Positions 17,930 through 27,604 of a stretch of DNA of 64,000 nucleotides are shown one piece after another. Source of the DNA: Ensifer sp. BR816 (GTDB lineage: Bacteria > Pseudomonadota > Alphaproteobacteria > Rhizobiales > Rhizobiaceae); the NCBI RefSeq assembly GCF_000378985.1, contig NZ_KB905370.1:1969830-2033829 (forward strand). Direction: 5' to 3'. The notes beneath the pieces are model-generated. The model had not been told where the DNA came from, did not search any database, and saw nothing but the letters and a program-made list of their open reading frames with translations. The position numbers and the translations under genes were made by a program. How positions within the stretch are numbered: position 1 is the stretch's first letter; each line of letters starts with the position of its first letter.

Positions 17930-18130
17930 CTAGTCATCGATCTCATGAGGCATATGGAAGCCCTCCGGCAGAGGACCGAATGATTCCTGCCTACGCGGCG
18001 CTGGCTTCGGGGGCTCCGGCTTTACAGCGCAGCCGGCCAAGACGGCCTTTATGGCCAATGGCCTGTAGTTCCGCAGCAACTCATCCGAGTGTTCTTCAGT
18101 GTCGCCTTCGGGTCGTGTCGTCTTTTTCAT
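17930..18130 (-). CDS. Small conserved-looking hypothetical protein
   Basis: 66 residues from ATG 18130, chosen because AAGGAAG lies seven bases upstream (longer starts lack an SD). The product is polar with a Pro/Lys segment (KPEPPKPAPRRQESFG) and ends LPEGFHMPHEIDD. It has no signal peptide or membrane segment, and I know no function. It lies 61 bp downstream of the Ldh-family gene's stop on the same strand, so it may be co-transcribed or stand alone. Confidence 0.55.
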   Translation of the reverse strand: MKKTTRPEGDTEEHSDELLRNYRPLAIKAVLAGCAVKPEPPKPAPRRQESFGPLPEGFHMPHEIDD

Positions 18131-18191
18131 TTCGCACTTCCTTGTGACATGAAGGGTAAAGTCCATCGGCCAAATCGATGGCGGGCGGCCA

Positions 18192-19193
18192 TCACGCGCC
18201 CGCGATTTTCACGATATTATCGTACACGCTGCGCGGCATGCGAATGCCCTCCGACGGGGGCCGCGGATATTGGATGCCGCTTACCCCCGGCACGAACACG
18301 CCGTGGCCTTGGAGCCGGGCAGCTTGTTCGCGCGCACGCCCGACACGATCAGCACCGGCGGGACCCGGCAGCATCGCGACCACCGTCAAGCCCACCGCTG
18401 GAGACGTTGTGCCCGACATGAAATCGGCCGTGTCCAACGACCACGGCCCGCCGGACAGCCCGGCCGACAGCATTTCCACCATCAACGCCACGTTCGCTCC
18501 CTTGCGACCGCCGAAGGGCAGGAGTGCGCCGGCGAGGGCCTTCGTGGCATCCTGGGTGGCCACACCATTTTCGTCGACGGCCCACCCCTCGGGGATGGTG
18601 CGGCCCTCGGCGGCGGCGGCCACGATGTTGACATAGGCGGTCGCGCTCGACGCCTGATCGATGATCAACGGCAACGAACCCTCTCCGAGCGGAAAGCCGA
18701 ATGCCATTGGGTTGGTGCTGTAGACGGCGGGTCCGCCAGGCTTTGCGACCACCATCGCGTTGGCGTTCGTCGCTGCGATGCCGACGATGCCCTCCGCCGC
18801 GAGCCTTCGCACGAAGTAGCCGAGTTCGCCGGCGGTGTAGCTGTTCGTCTGCGTGAAGACCGCCACCCCCAATTGCCGCACCGCCCCGACCAGATCCTTG
18901 AAGGCGCGATCGAAACCGAGCTGTGCGATACCCCGATCGGCATCGCAAACGAAAAAGGCCGGGAACGGGCGTTGCAGAGTCGGTGCCGGATCGCAGTTGA
19001 TACGCCCCTCGCGGAAGCTGTTCAGGTAATCCACCATGTGCGGAAATCCGAGCACGGGAGGGCCGTAGAGCGCCGCCGACAGGGTTGCGTCGACGAGTGA
19101 GCGGGCGGTGGCTTCCCTGGCGCCGGCCGCCAGGCAAGCGCGTTTCGCCAGTTCTTCTGCTTGCGCCAAGCCGAGTGAGACCTCATCTGACAT
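18192..19193 (-). CDS. Divergent Ldh-family oxidoreductase lacking the usual active-site His
   Basis: 333 residues from ATG 19193 (MSDEVSLGLAQAEELAKR). The fold signatures of the malate/L-lactate dehydrogenase-2 family are clear (STNPMAFGFP, then LPFGGRKGANVALMVEML). However, the conserved SHHF is NSYTA here (S118, Y119, T120), and the N-terminal SHG is replaced by YGPP. It may have a different chemistry or substrate from the paralog at 14068. It lies downstream of the betaine ABC operon on the same strand, separated by a large hairpin. Roles in reducing a cyclic imine are inferred from the paralog only. Confidence 0.75.
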   Translation of the reverse strand: MSDEVSLGLAQAEELAKRACLAAGAREATARSLVDATLSAALYGPPVLGFPHMVDYLNSFREGRINCDPAPTLQRPFPAFFVCDADRGIAQLGFDRAFKDLVGAVRQLGVAVFTQTNSYTAGELGYFVRRLAAEGIVGIAATNANAMVVAKPGGPAVYSTNPMAFGFPLGEGSLPLIIDQASSATAYVNIVAAAAEGRTIPEGWAVDENGVATQDATKALAGALLPFGGRKGANVALMVEMLSAGLSGGPWSLDTADFMSGTTSPAVGLTVVAMLPGPAGADRVGRAREQAARLQGHGVFVPGVSGIQYPRPPSEGIRMPRSVYDNIVKIAGA

Positions 19194-19334
19194 GCTGAAT
19201 CTCCAATCCAGTTTTTCTTGCTTGGTAAAAAGGCATATGGGGCCCGCCGCGGCGCAGTCGCTGATCTGGCGCGCCGGAATACCCAGTTCGGTAAGTTGAG
19301 GCATGAGCCAGCCGGCCGGGAATTCGTGGTCACG

Positions 19335-19412
19335 GGCCGCGCATGCAACTTGTCGTGCAATTCCCTTCGCATCGGATGTTTAAATCCGATGCGAAGGGAG
19401 TCATGCGCGGCC
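19335..19412. repeat. Nested inverted repeat with 16 bp perfect stem
   Basis: TCCCTTCGCATCGGAT (19362-19377) pairs perfectly with ATCCGATGCGAAGGGA (19384-19399) around a 6-base loop. Outside it, GGCCGCGCATG (19335-19345) pairs with CATGCGCGGCC (19402-19412), separated from the inner stem by 16 and 2 bases. It lies in the 240 bp between the importer ATPase gene (stop at 19434) and the Ldh-family gene (start 19193), both minus strand. It may end or attenuate the ABC transcript, or be an interspersed repeat. Confidence 0.6.
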
Positions 19413-19433
19413 ACGTTGGTTTCCTGGAACCCG

Positions 19434-20463
<1,030 letters not shown>

Positions 20464-20471
<8 letters not shown>

Positions 20472-21351
20472 GGACGACCTCCCTGTGCTTCTGCAGCCGC
20501 TTGCCATAGGCCTGGCTGACGCGGTCGAAGATGATGGCGATGCCGACGATGGCAAGGCCGTTGAAAATGCCGAGGGTGAAATACTGGTTGGCAATCGCCT
20601 TCAGCACCGGCTGGCCGAGACCCTGGACGCCGATCATCGAGGCGATGACGACCATGGCGAGCGCCATCATGATCGTCTGGTTGATGCCGGCCATGATGGT
20701 CGGCAAGGCGAGCGGCAGTTGCACGTTCCTGAGCTTCTGCCAGCTCGACGAGCCGAAGGCGTCGGCCGCCTCGAGCACGTCCTTGTCGACGAGGCGGATG
20801 CCGAGATCGGTGAGCCGGATCATCGGCGGGATGGCATAGATGACCACCGCGATCAGCCCCGGCACCTTGCCGATGCCGAGCAGCATGACGACGGGAATGA
20901 GATAGACGAAGCTCGGCATCGTCTGCATGACGTCGAGCACCGGGTTCACGATCCGCTGCATCCGGTCGGAACGCGACATCAGAATGCCCATCGGGATACC
21001 GATGGCGATCGACAGCACGGTGCAGACGAAGATCATCGAGACCGTCCGCATCGTGTCGTCCCACATGTCGAAATAGCCGATCGCCAGCAGCGTGACGAGA
21101 CAGCCGGCGACCACTTTCCAGCTCCGGCTCGCCCCCCAGGCAATCACCAGGATGATCAGCATGATGATCGGCCAAGGCGTCTTCGTCATGAAGCGCTCGG
21201 CGGCGATCAGGAAATGCTGCAAGGGCGAGAAGAAGCCTTCGATGATATCGCCATAGGCGCGCGTGAACGCCCGGAATCCCTCGTCGATGACCTTCTTCAG
21301 TTCTCGGAGCGAGTCGTCGTTCATGTTTGGAAATTTAAAAAACCAGTCCAT
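20464..21351 (-). CDS. Betaine ABC transporter permease (ProW/ChoW type)
   Basis: 295 residues from ATG 21351 (MDWFFKFPNMNDDSL) with AGGGGAACCGA upstream. About six hydrophobic segments are visible. The cytoplasmic coupling loop is EAADAFGSSSWQKLRNVQLPLALP, the typical EAA motif. One permease type only, so it should act as a homodimer. It lies 96 bp after the binding-protein gene and overlaps the ATPase gene. Confidence 0.9.
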
Positions 21352-21447
21352 TCGGTTCCCCTTTTCAAAGAAGCCGTTGTGAGCTTTTTCTTGTTTTTCG
21401 GCCATGGAATGGGACGCGCTTGGCGCGCGCCCCACTTGTCAGGTGGC

Positions 21448-22449
21448 TTAGAGCGCCGCCTTGATCTTCTCGGCGGCTTCCGGCGTGACCCACTTCGTCC
21501 AGACGTCCTCGTTTTCTTCGAGGAAGTGCTTGGCACCTTCTTCGCCGCTCGCCTGGTTGTCCGTCATCCAGGCCATCAGCTTGCTGACGGTGTCATTGCT
21601 CCAGGAGCGCTTGTTCAGGTAGTCCATGACCTCGGGGCCGGCCTTCTCCGAGAAGGGCTTGGCCACCAGCGTCACGATGGTGTCGACCGGCCAGGCGCTC
21701 GGCTTCGGGTCAGGGCAATCGGCCACGGTAATGCACCGCTTCCACTCCGCTGGGTCTTCCGCAACGCCGTATTCGAGCTTGACCATCGGATATTTGCCGA
21801 CGAGGGCGGTCGGCGCCCAATAGTATCCGACCCAAGCTTTCTTGGCCTCATACGCCTTGGCGATGGAGCCGTCCAGGCCGGCGGCCGAGCCGGTGTCGAC
21901 GAGCTTGAAGCCGGCCTTCTCGGCATCGAACGCCTTATAGAGCTGCGAGGTGACGACGGTGCCGCCCCAGCCCTGTGGCCCGTTGTAGATCGCACCCTTG
22001 CTCGGGTCTTCCGGATCAGGAAACAGTTCCGGATGCTTCAACGCGTCGGGAATCGTCTTGATGTCCGGATGGGCATCCGCGAAATATTTGGGGATCCACC
22101 AGCCCTGCACGCCACCATCTGGAAGCGGAGAGCCGACCTTGATGATACGGCCTTCTTCCGTGCCTTTCTTGACGACGTCCGGCAGCAGGTCGATCCAGGC
22201 CTCGGGCGCGATATCGGGCTCGCCCTTTTCTGCCATGGAGGTGATCGTCGGGACGGTGTCGCCGATGGTGATTTCGGCTTCGCAGCCGTAACCCTCGTTC
22301 AGAATGATCTTGTCGAGGTTGGAAAGCACTTCCGCGCTCTGCCAGTTCATGCTCGCGATGGTCAGCGATCCGCATTCCGCGGCGCCCGCGACGGACGCGC
22401 CTCCCAGTACGCCAAGCGTGAGGCATGTTGATGCAAGTAGGTACCTCAT
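21448..22449 (-). CDS. Betaine ABC transporter substrate-binding protein
   Basis: 333 residues with a signal peptide (cleavage after SVAGA, about residue 23). OpuAC/ProX betaine-binding family, the same length and largely the same sequence order as the orphan paralog at 16679 (shared GVQGWWIPKY, HPDIKT, EEGAKHFLEE). Aromatic residues in GWW and YYWAPTALVGKYP are the usual cation-pi cage positions. It is first of the three transporter genes (binding protein, permease, ATPase) and follows a ProC-like gene by 70 bp, so import and proline metabolism may share a transcript. Confidence 0.9.
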   Translation of the reverse strand: MRYLLASTCLTLGVLGGASVAGAAECGSLTIASMNWQSAEVLSNLDKIILNEGYGCEAEITIGDTVPTITSMAEKGEPDIAPEAWIDLLPDVVKKGTEEGRIIKVGSPLPDGGVQGWWIPKYFADAHPDIKTIPDALKHPELFPDPEDPSKGAIYNGPQGWGGTVVTSQLYKAFDAEKAGFKLVDTGSAAGLDGSIAKAYEAKKAWVGYYWAPTALVGKYPMVKLEYGVAEDPAEWKRCITVADCPDPKPSAWPVDTIVTLVAKPFSEKAGPEVMDYLNKRSWSNDTVSKLMAWMTDNQASGEEGAKHFLEENEDVWTKWVTPEAAEKIKAAL

Positions 22450-22519
22450 TTTCGTTCCCCTTGTTCTGGCGGCATATGTTGGCGAAGCTGGCTTGCCGCG
22501 ATCGCCAGCTCCGATCGAT

Positions 22520-23314
22520 TCAGGAGCGCTCTCCCATGTTCATCGATTTCTGATATGCGGCCGCAAGTCCGTCTCGGACGGCAGCGTCGAAGCCGGCGGC
22601 GCGCATCGCTTCGATTGCTGCGGCGGTCGTCCCGCGGTAGCTGACAAAGGCCTCGACCGTATCGGCGGGACATTCGCCGTTCTTCTCGAAGAGACGCCCG
22701 GATCCGACCAGCACGGTGGTTACCGCTCGCCGTGCCACATCCGGCTTGATGCCGCGCGACACGGCATCGCGCATCATGGCGTCAGCCAAGAGAGCGGGGA
22801 AAGCCGGCCCCGAACCGGAAAGCCCGGTCAGGTAATCGATGTCGCTCTCGCTCGCGACCTCGTCCTGTGTTCCGCAGGCGTCGAAGATCGCGCGGACGGT
22901 CGCGCGGTCTTGCTCGTTCACACCTTCCGAGCCGATCCAGGGCGTATAGGATTTGCCGACCTCAGCCGCGGCGTTGGGCAAGCTGCGGACGGCCCTTTCC
23001 GTATTGTGATGGTGAGCCAAATCGCGCAAACGAACGCCGGCCATGACGGAAACCACGAGCTTGCCATGGACATCGACCATGAGCGGCGGCCAGTCAGCAG
23101 GACGGACCGAGACAATGATCATGTCCGAGCGATCGGCGAGCTCCTGGTTGTTCTTGGTCCAGCGAACGCCTTGTACGCCTGTCGGCTGCTCGCTTCGATA
23201 GGACAGTGTAAGGTTTTCGGGGGAGGCGAGCCCTCTATCGAGGATCGCCTCGACGATAGCCCCGCCAAGCCAGCCACTTCCGCCAATGATGCCGATTTTC
23301 AGCGCGTCGCTCAT
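22520..23314 (-). CDS. Pyrroline-5-carboxylate reductase (ProC) family protein
   Basis: 264 residues. Rossmann motif GIIGGSGWLGGAI at residues 8-20, then SVRPADWP and the C-terminal dimerisation motif DYLTGLSGSGPAF. ProC normally reduces pyrroline-5-carboxylate to proline. In a catabolic locus beside a betaine importer it may act on another cyclic imine or salvage P5C, and the sequence alone does not decide this. It follows the TetR gene by 17 bp and precedes the binding-protein gene, so TetR-proC-ABC is a likely operon. Confidence 0.82.
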   Translation of the reverse strand: MSDALKIGIIGGSGWLGGAIVEAILDRGLASPENLTLSYRSEQPTGVQGVRWTKNNQELADRSDMIIVSVRPADWPPLMVDVHGKLVVSVMAGVRLRDLAHHHNTERAVRSLPNAAAEVGKSYTPWIGSEGVNEQDRATVRAIFDACGTQDEVASESDIDYLTGLSGSGPAFPALLADAMMRDAVSRGIKPDVARRAVTTVLVGSGRLFEKNGECPADTVEAFVSYRGTTAAAIEAMRAAGFDAAVRDGLAAAYQKSMNMGERS

Positions 23315-23331
23315 CTTCGCCCGTCTTCGCC

Positions 23332-23958
23332 TTATCCGGAGTAACCGTGCCGTGCGGAGAAGCGATCGAGCTCCCTCTGCTCCGGCACCTGCCCGGTGAA
23401 AATTTCCACATATTCCGGGATGCGCTTCATGCGGACGGAGACGTCTTCCGTCGTCTGCATCGAAATGTACCCGATCTGCACCAGATAGATCGTTCGTGCC
23501 CGAACATCGGCGTGGGGTGCGTCGTACCCAAATCGAAGGAACATGCGCGACAGGGCATCGAGACGCTGCTGGTCGGCGCTCTGGACCTCTCTTAGAATTT
23601 CGGGTGACTGAAGGGCCCAGCTTCTCACCGCAAACTCGAATTGCGAGTCGAAAAGCCTGCTATCCAGCCAGCAGTCAAAAACGTTCAGCATCGCCTCGGC
23701 AACCGTCTCGGCATAGGCATCGGCCTGCTTGACGAGGTTGCCCGTGTTCTTCTCGCGCCACCGCGCAACCAGCGCTTCAAGCAGTTCTTCGCGATCCTTG
23801 AAGAACCAATAGAAGCTCGTTCGCGACAGGTTCAGCTTCTTGGCCAGGGGCTGGATCTTCACGGAATCGACGCCAGCCTCCAGCAGCGACTCGTAAGCCG
23901 CGCTCAGCCAGACATCCGGGGAACCACGCCAACCGCTATCGTTCATGGTCTGCTCCAT
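23332..23958 (-). CDS. TetR-family regulator of the demethylase locus
   Basis: 208 residues from ATG 23958, supported by the SD TAGGAG seven bases upstream. The N-terminal HTH is VDSVKIQPLAKKLNLSRTSFYWFFKDREELLEAL, and the rest is a helical ligand domain. It is divergent from the StcD-like gene, and two dyads carrying TGTACA boxes flank that gene's promoter. It probably represses both directions and is relieved by a methylated proline or a related metabolite. Confidence 0.85.
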   Translation of the reverse strand: MEQTMNDSGWRGSPDVWLSAAYESLLEAGVDSVKIQPLAKKLNLSRTSFYWFFKDREELLEALVARWREKNTGNLVKQADAYAETVAEAMLNVFDCWLDSRLFDSQFEFAVRSWALQSPEILREVQSADQQRLDALSRMFLRFGYDAPHADVRARTIYLVQIGYISMQTTEDVSVRMKRIPEYVEIFTGQVPEQRELDRFSARHGYSG

Positions 23959-23998
23959 ACCGTTCTCCTAACAAATTTAAACGAGTAGTGCAAGAAAA

Positions 23999-24058
23999 AT
24001 GTACACCACTGTCCATTAGCATGACTTACGCGATATCTGTGTTGACACAAGTGTACAT
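23999..24058. promoter_or_regulatory. Two TGTACA-type TetR operators and TTGACA promoter element
   Basis: Site 1 (23999-24016) is ATGTACACCACTGTCCAT, an 18 bp dyad with TGTACA/TGTCCA halves. Site 2 (24041-24058) contains ACACAAGTGT and ends TGTACAT. A perfect -35 hexamer TTGACA (24042-24047) lies inside site 2; the matching -10 is weak (ATTACG region). A regulator bound at site 2 would block transcription of the gene starting at 24102. Confidence 0.55.
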
Positions 24059-24101
24059 TTCCCATTACGCTCCTGAACACCTCTAATCCGGAGCCCGGCA
24101 G

Positions 24102-26138
24102 ATGTCGAACGATCCCCTTCTTCAGCCCTATCAGCTCAAGCACCTGACGCTGCGCAACCGCATCATCGTGACCGCGCACGAACCGGCCTATCCGGAAGAC
24201 GGCATGCCGAAAGAGCGCTATCGCGCCTACACGGTGGAGCGCGCCAAGGGTGGGGTGGCGATGACGATGACCGCCGGATCGGCGGCCGTCTCGAAGGACA
24301 GTCCGCCGGTGTTCAACAACCTTCTCGCCTACAAGGACGAGATCGTTCCGTGGATAAGAGAGATGACCGACGCCGTGCACGAGGAAGGCGCGGCGATCAT
24401 GATCCAGCTCACCCATCTCGGTCGCCGTACACGGTGGGACAAGGGTGAGTGGCTGCCGGTCGTCGCCCCATCGCATCACCGCGAAGCCTCGCACCGCGCC
24501 TTTCCGAAGAAGATCGAGGACTGGGACATCGAGCGGATCATCAAGGATTTCGCCGATGCGGCCGAGCGGATGAAGGCCGGCGGCATGGACGGCGTCGAAC
24601 TCGAGGCCTACGGTCACCTCATCGACCAGTTCAATTCGCCGCTGACGAACGAGCTCGATGGTCCTTACGGCGGCTCGCTCGACAACCGCATGCGCTTCTG
24701 TTTCGACGTCCTGAAGGCGATCCGCACGCGAGTCGGGGACGATTTCATCCTCGGCGTGCGCTACACGGCCGACGAATGTCTTCCCGGCGGGACGGGCAAG
24801 GCAGAGGGCATCGAGATTTCGAAGCGCCTCAAGGAAAGCGGGCTCATCGACTACCTGAACGTCATCCGCGGGCATATCGATACGGACGCCGGCCTGACCG
24901 ACGTCATCCCGATCCAGGGCATGGCCAATTCGCCGCATCTCGATTTCGCCGGCGAAATCCGCGCTGCTACGAATTTCCCGACCTTCCATGCCGCGAAGAT
25001 CCCCGACGTCGCGACCGCGCGTCATGCGATCGCGTCCGGCAAGGTCGACATGGTCGGCATGACCCGTGCCCACATGACCGACCCGCATATCGTCCGCAAG
25101 ATCATCGAGAAGCGCGAGGACGACATTCGGCCCTGCGTCGGCGCCAACTACTGTCTCGACCGCATCTACCAGGGCGGCGCCGCCTATTGTATCCACAATG
25201 CGGCGACCGGGCGCGAGCTGACGATGCCGCACACGATCGCCCAGGCGGACCGTCGCAAGAAGATCGTGATCGTCGGCGCCGGACCGGCCGGCCTGGAGGC
25301 CGCGCGTGTCGCTGGCGAGCGCGGCCACGAGGTCGTCGTGTTCGAAGCGGCGAATGATCCCGGCGGACAGATCCGGCTGACGGCCCAGAGCGAGCGCCGC
25401 CGGGAGATGATCAGCATCATCGACTGGCGCATGAGCCAGTGCGAGAAGCTCGGCGTCACCTTCCATTTCAACACCTGGGCGGAGGCCGAGACCGTCGCGG
25501 CGGAAAGCCCGGACGTCGTCGTCATCGCGACGGGTGGGCTCCCGCATACGGAAGTGCTCTCCAAGGGCAACGAGCTCGTCGTCTCCGCCTGGGATATCAT
25601 CTCCGGCGACGTCAAGCCGGGCAGCAACGTGTTGATCTTCGACGACGCCGGCGACCATGCCGGCCTGCAGGCCGCCGAATTTCTCGCCAATGCCGGCGCG
25701 AAGGTCGAGATCATGACCCCCGATCGCTCCTTCGCGCCGGAAGTCATGGCGATGAACCTCGTCCCCTACATGCGCTCCTTGCAGAAGCTCGATGTGACCT
25801 TCACGGTCACCTACCGTCTGGAAGCGGTCGAGAAGAACGGCAACCAGCTTGTCGCCCATGTCGGCAGCGACTACGGCGGCGTCGAAAAGCAACGGTCCTT
25901 CGACCAGATCGTCGTCAACCATGGCACCATTCCGCTCGACGAGCTCTATTTTGAACTGAAGCCGGCCTCGAGCAACCTTGGTGAAATGTCGCACGATCAG
26001 TTGATCGCCGGCAGGCCGCAAGCCGTCTGGCGCAACGCGGATGGCAAGTTCCAGCTCTTCCGCATCGGCGATGCGGTCGCGGCGCGCAACACGCACGCGG
26101 CTATCTATGACGCCCTTCGCCTTCTCAAGGACATCTGA
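24102..26138 (+). CDS. stcD: N-methylproline demethylase (StcD-like, OYE/TMADH family flavoenzyme)
   Basis: 678 residues, the length of the trimethylamine-dehydrogenase group. The N-terminal old-yellow-enzyme TIM barrel (about 1-370) carries the [4Fe-4S] cysteines in RPCVGANYC and AAYCIHN. The C-terminal FAD/NAD domain starts at KKIVIVGAGPAGLEAARV. Enzymes of this group oxidatively demethylate secondary and tertiary amines and pass electrons to ETF. Here etfB and etfA lie 0.7-1.5 kb downstream, with formaldehyde-oxidising genes after them. S. meliloti StcD is the closest named relative I can offer from context. SD GGAG lies about nine bases before the ATG. Confidence 0.82.
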   Translation: MSNDPLLQPYQLKHLTLRNRIIVTAHEPAYPEDGMPKERYRAYTVERAKGGVAMTMTAGSAAVSKDSPPVFNNLLAYKDEIVPWIREMTDAVHEEGAAIMIQLTHLGRRTRWDKGEWLPVVAPSHHREASHRAFPKKIEDWDIERIIKDFADAAERMKAGGMDGVELEAYGHLIDQFNSPLTNELDGPYGGSLDNRMRFCFDVLKAIRTRVGDDFILGVRYTADECLPGGTGKAEGIEISKRLKESGLIDYLNVIRGHIDTDAGLTDVIPIQGMANSPHLDFAGEIRAATNFPTFHAAKIPDVATARHAIASGKVDMVGMTRAHMTDPHIVRKIIEKREDDIRPCVGANYCLDRIYQGGAAYCIHNAATGRELTMPHTIAQADRRKKIVIVGAGPAGLEAARVAGERGHEVVVFEAANDPGGQIRLTAQSERRREMISIIDWRMSQCEKLGVTFHFNTWAEAETVAAESPDVVVIATGGLPHTEVLSKGNELVVSAWDIISGDVKPGSNVLIFDDAGDHAGLQAAEFLANAGAKVEIMTPDRSFAPEVMAMNLVPYMRSLQKLDVTFTVTYRLEAVEKNGNQLVAHVGSDYGGVEKQRSFDQIVVNHGTIPLDELYFELKPASSNLGEMSHDQLIAGRPQAVWRNADGKFQLFRIGDAVAARNTHAAIYDALRLLKDI

Positions 26139-26184
26139 CATCGAGTCGGGCCGCCCCGGGGCGGCCCCTTACAGGGGATACGCA

Positions 26185-26787
26185 ATGACAGGTCGAAGCG
26201 AAGCTCTGCAGTTGTTCGTCGATGCTGCCTTCGCGGCGTTCGACCAGTTCGCGCAGGCCCCGGAATCGCGCCGGTCGATCCGGCAAATTTTTTCCGCGCT
26301 CGAAGTGCCTGGCGCGGAAAGGTCCGGTCCCGGAAGCCAGCTGCCGGTGTGCTCGCAGCTCGACACGGCGTTTGCCATTGAAACGGAACACGAGTCGCTC
26401 CACCGCCTGGTCGAACGGTTCAAGGCGATCGAACCGCGGCTCGAATGGCGGCGCCGCACGAACTACCACAGTTCCGCCAGCGGCAATTACCTCGACGGCC
26501 ACGCCAATGCGATGATCATAGGACCCGGCGGCCTCGAGGATCGGCGGGACCTATGGTTCGGCGTTACGTTGATGGCACCGAACGTCCGTTATCCGGACCA
26601 TGATCACGCGCCGGAAGAGGTCTATCTCGTCCTGTCAGAGGGAGAATTCCGGCAAGGGCAGGGGGCGTGGTTCTCGCCCGGCATTGGCGGTTCCTTCTAC
26701 AACGAGCCGGGAATCCGGCACGCCATGCGCTCCGTCGATACAGCGCTCTTTGCCTTCTGGGTGCTGCTGGCCAACAGGCCCGACTAG
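26185..26787 (+). CDS. Cupin enzyme resembling DMSP lyase DddQ
   Basis: 200 residues from ATG 26185 (SD AGGGGATACGCA), the length of DddQ. The metal and catalytic residues fall at the DddQ spacing: Y136, H141, E145, Y147 and H179 ([13 protein letters not shown], then GIRHAM), matching Y120/H125/E129/Y131/H163 as I recall them for the Ruegeria enzyme. The N-terminal half is helical, as in DddQ/DddL. It sits between the StcD-like gene and etfB in one operon, so a role in handling a betaine or its products, not necessarily DMSP, is likely. This is the second DMSP-lyase-like gene in the window. Confidence 0.72.
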   Translation: MTGRSEALQLFVDAAFAAFDQFAQAPESRRSIRQIFSALEVPGAERSGPGSQLPVCSQLDTAFAIETEHESLHRLVERFKAIEPRLEWRRRTNYHSSASGNYLDGHANAMIIGPGGLEDRRDLWFGVTLMAPNVRYPDHDHAPEEVYLVLSEGEFRQGQGAWFSPGIGGSFYNEPGIRHAMRSVDTALFAFWVLLANRPD

Positions 26788-26828
26788 CAGTCAGTCGAGC
26801 GGAACAATCAACAGTCAAGGGAACCAGC

Positions 26829-27578
26829 ATGAAAATCCTAGTCACGGTAAAACGGGTCGTCGACTTCAACGTCAAGATCCGGGTGAAGGCGGACGGTTCG
26901 GGCGTCGAACTCGCCAACGTCAAGATGTCGATGAACCCGTTCGACGAGATCTCGGTCGAAGAGGCGCTGCGGCTCAAGGAAGCCGGCAAGGCCTCGGAAG
27001 TGGTGGTCGTGTCGATCGGCCCGGCCAAGGCCGAGGAGACGCTGCGGACGGCGCTCGCCATGGGCGCCGACCGGGCGATCCTCGTCGAGACCGACGATGC
27101 CGTCGAGCCGCTCGCGGTCGCCAAGATCGTCAAGGGTGTGGCCGAGGCGGAGCAGCCGGGGCTGATCATCGTCGGCAAGCAGGCGATCGACGACGACAGC
27201 AACCAGACCGGCCAGATGCTGTCGGCGCTGCTCGGCTGGGCCCAGGGCACCTTCGCCTCGAAGGTCGAGATCGGCGACGGCAAGGTCGATGTTACCCGCG
27301 AGGTCGACGGCGGCCTGCAGACGGTCGAACTGAAGCTGCCGGCGGTGGTGACCACGGATCTGCGCCTGAACGAGCCGCGCTATGCCTCGCTGCCGAACAT
27401 CATGAAGGCGAAGAAGAAGCCGCTCGACAAGAAGACACCGGCCGATTTCGCCGTCGACACCGCGCCGCGGCTGAAGATCTTGAAGACCGAGGAGCCGTCC
27501 GGCCGCAAGGCCGGCATCAAGGTCAAGTCGGTTGCCGAGCTCGTCGACAAGCTCAAGTCCGAAGCCGGCGTACTCTAA
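26829..27578 (+). CDS. etfB: Electron transfer flavoprotein beta subunit
   Basis: 249 residues, the standard length. It begins [18 protein letters not shown] and has the EtfB motifs [17 protein letters not shown]-type (here [10 protein letters not shown]), [16 protein letters not shown] and the C-terminal adenine-site region [12 protein letters not shown]. It pairs with etfA 26 bp downstream. The ETF most likely accepts electrons from the StcD-like demethylase and passes them to the quinone pool through ETF-QO, which is not in this window. Confidence 0.93.
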   Translation: MKILVTVKRVVDFNVKIRVKADGSGVELANVKMSMNPFDEISVEEALRLKEAGKASEVVVVSIGPAKAEETLRTALAMGADRAILVETDDAVEPLAVAKIVKGVAEAEQPGLIIVGKQAIDDDSNQTGQMLSALLGWAQGTFASKVEIGDGKVDVTREVDGGLQTVELKLPAVVTTDLRLNEPRYASLPNIMKAKKKPLDKKTPADFAVDTAPRLKILKTEEPSGRKAGIKVKSVAELVDKLKSEAGVL

Positions 27579-27604
27579 GTTTTAAGGAAAGGGAGACTTT
27601 CATC

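Noticed and set aside
23943-26141. Long open frame (over 700 codons) antisense to the N-methylproline demethylase gene
   Set aside because: It is a mirror of the GC-rich third positions of the real gene; the amino acid composition is rich in Asp, Arg and Val without any family pattern, and the plus strand has clear flavoenzyme motifs.
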